DNA from: CAZUMJ01 sp964621605
Lineage (GTDB): Bacteria > Actinomycetota > Acidimicrobiia > Acidimicrobiales > Iamiaceae
NCBI GenBank assembly: GCA_964621605.1
Contig: CAZUMJ010000025.1
Location: 1 to 44,450, forward strand
Length of the DNA: 44,450 nt
Direction of reading: 5' to 3'
Made by a program: the position numbers and the translations under genes. A model generated the notes under the pieces. That model was not told the DNA's origin. It was given only the letters and a program-made list of their open reading frames with translations, and ran no database searches. Below, one piece after another: positions 43,698 through 44,450 of this stretch (its first letter is position 1; every line of letters begins with the position of its first letter).

Positions 43698-44321
43698 CTA
43701 ACTCTGCATCTGCTTGTAGCCACTTCCAGTGTTGCATTGACTCGGTCCCGAGTTCAGCTGGATCGTCCACCAACTTAGGTAGTTAGAGTATGAGTCTGTA
43801 TTGCGCTCAAATCCAATAAGAGCTGTGCTGTTGGGCTGAAAGTTGTAATAGCCCGACGAGTAGCTCTCGATATAGCCGAAACTGGTTGACACACGCCAGC
43901 GATATGCAAGGTCGGAGTGTAGAGCCCCCCACGTGGCACTCCCCACAATTCCATCCGCAGTCAGGCCATTGTTCGCTTGAAACGACTTAACAGCTGCTTC
44001 GGTCGTCGGCCCCCAGATGCCATCCATGCAGCCCGAATATAGAAACTCGGATCGCAACACCGACTGAACCGCTGCCACGTAAGGACCGGCAGTAATGCCA
44101 GTTCCGCTCACCCAGCAGTTGGCAGTCCATGCATCTGTCGCTGCGGTAGCACAGCCCGGCGGAGTGTAGGCCGCACTCGCCGCAGGGGCGGCGACGAAGG
44201 GGGCGACCATCCCTAGCGCCGAAGTTGCAACCACCGCCGCGCCTTTCGCAAGCGGCCCGGTCCCAATCGCGTGCCGGGGGCTCGCACTTCCGCCGACGAA
44301 GGTGCGTACTTCCATTGCCAT
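43698..44321 (-). CDS. Secreted peptidoglycan-binding domain protein
   Basis: The ATG at 44321 is chosen because GGTGGAGG sits about six bases upstream; the frame above it runs through a non-triplet repeat. The 207-residue product has a signal peptide (GAAVVATSALGMVAPFVA ending in AASAA-Y). A PG_binding_1 domain follows at about 85-135: ITAGPYVAAVQSVLRSEFL, GIWGPTTEAAVKSFQ, LTADGIVGSATWGAL, the usual three-helix wall-binding fold. The remaining ~70 residues are aromatic- and Ser/Asn-rich with no identified catalytic domain. It could be a wall-anchored or secreted accessory protein. GC is lower than the chromosome around it. Confidence 0.82.
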   Translation of the reverse strand: MAMEVRTFVGGSASPRHAIGTGPLAKGAAVVATSALGMVAPFVAAPAASAAYTPPGCATAATDAWTANCWVSGTGITAGPYVAAVQSVLRSEFLYSGCMDGIWGPTTEAAVKSFQANNGLTADGIVGSATWGALHSDLAYRWRVSTSFGYIESYSSGYYNFQPNSTALIGFERNTDSYSNYLSWWTIQLNSGPSQCNTGSGYKQMQS

Positions 44322-44334
44322 CGTTGCCTCCACC

Positions 44335-44395
44335 GCAGCCGAGCGGCAGCCGAGCGGCAGCCGAGCGGCAGCCGAGCGGCAGCCGAGCGGCAGCC
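44335..44395. repeat. 11-bp tandem repeat upstream of the peptidoglycan-binding gene
   Basis: GAGCGGCAGCC is repeated five times without change at 44341-44351, 44352-44362, 44363-44373, 44374-44384 and 44385-44395, preceded by a partial unit at 44335-44340. The period is not a multiple of three, so it is most likely in the 5' leader of the gene that starts at 44321. Confidence 0.9.
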
Positions 44396-44450
44396 TTAGA
44401 CCATGGGCCTCGCCGAGTGTCAAGGACCCGACGTGCCTCACAGACTTTGA

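Overview
The window is high-GC, densely packed bacterial DNA with many GTG starts and many 4-base start/stop overlaps. It contains decaprenylphosphoryl-arabinose genes (dprE2, ubiA-type transferase, dprE1), an RDD/SpoIIM/MoxR/DUF58 cluster and a sucB-lipB-lipA order like that of Mycobacterium. Together these point to an actinobacterium. Class Acidimicrobiia is my best guess, but this is inference and was not tested. An exact 100-N spacer at 1075-1174 shows that this is a scaffolded draft assembly. I recognise no rRNA, tRNA, CRISPR array, insertion sequence or phage gene.

Layout. 1-998: 3' part of an RCC1-repeat protein, followed by a 17-bp tandem array holding the gap and a cluster of palindromic motifs (to 1457). 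1576-2574: meaB. 2657-10133: membrane-protein and chaperone cluster (RDD, SpoIIM, DUF58, MoxR, DUF4350, DUF4129, proline-tailed membrane protein), most of it one translationally coupled minus-strand operon. 10199-16791: envelope polysaccharide or lipid genes (acyltransferase-SGNH, polytopic GT-C-like protein, methyltransferase, GT2, YbhN-like protein). 16865-18037: rhodanese-ThiF sulfur-transfer protein. 18273-19019: unknown protein. 19084-19638: cobalamin adenosyltransferase. 19677-22618: a SufR-like regulator divergent from a double-DUF2249 protein, a histidine-rich membrane protein resembling heme-copper oxidase subunit I, and a SufT/PaaD-type iron-sulfur factor. 22717-26274: B12-dependent methionine synthase. 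26325-28261: aldo/keto reductase and an unknown membrane protein. 28352-34549: lpd, sucB, a fused LipB-LipA gene, a PPOX-fold protein and an M24 peptidase in one direction. 34876-38148: DprE2, DPPR synthase and DprE1. 38163-41467: a DUF2207-pentapeptide-repeat fusion, a small unknown protein and mscL. 41623-44321: HAD phosphatase, secreted unknown protein, a frameshifted GNAT gene and a peptidoglycan-binding secreted protein. The last ~1.3 kb is visibly lower in GC.

How the genes work together. The lpd-sucB-lipBA block couples a lipoylated E2 and its E3 with the enzymes that build its lipoyl cofactor. MeaB, PduO-type adenosyltransferase and MetH form a scattered B12 theme. DprE2 and DprE1 epimerise decaprenylphosphoryl-ribose made from the product of the UbiA-type transferase. 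The most interesting leads are the LipB-LipA fusion, the SufR/DUF2249/HCO-like/SufT module, the DUF2207-pentapeptide chimera, and a DprE1 with serine at the position equivalent to the benzothiazinone-target cysteine.
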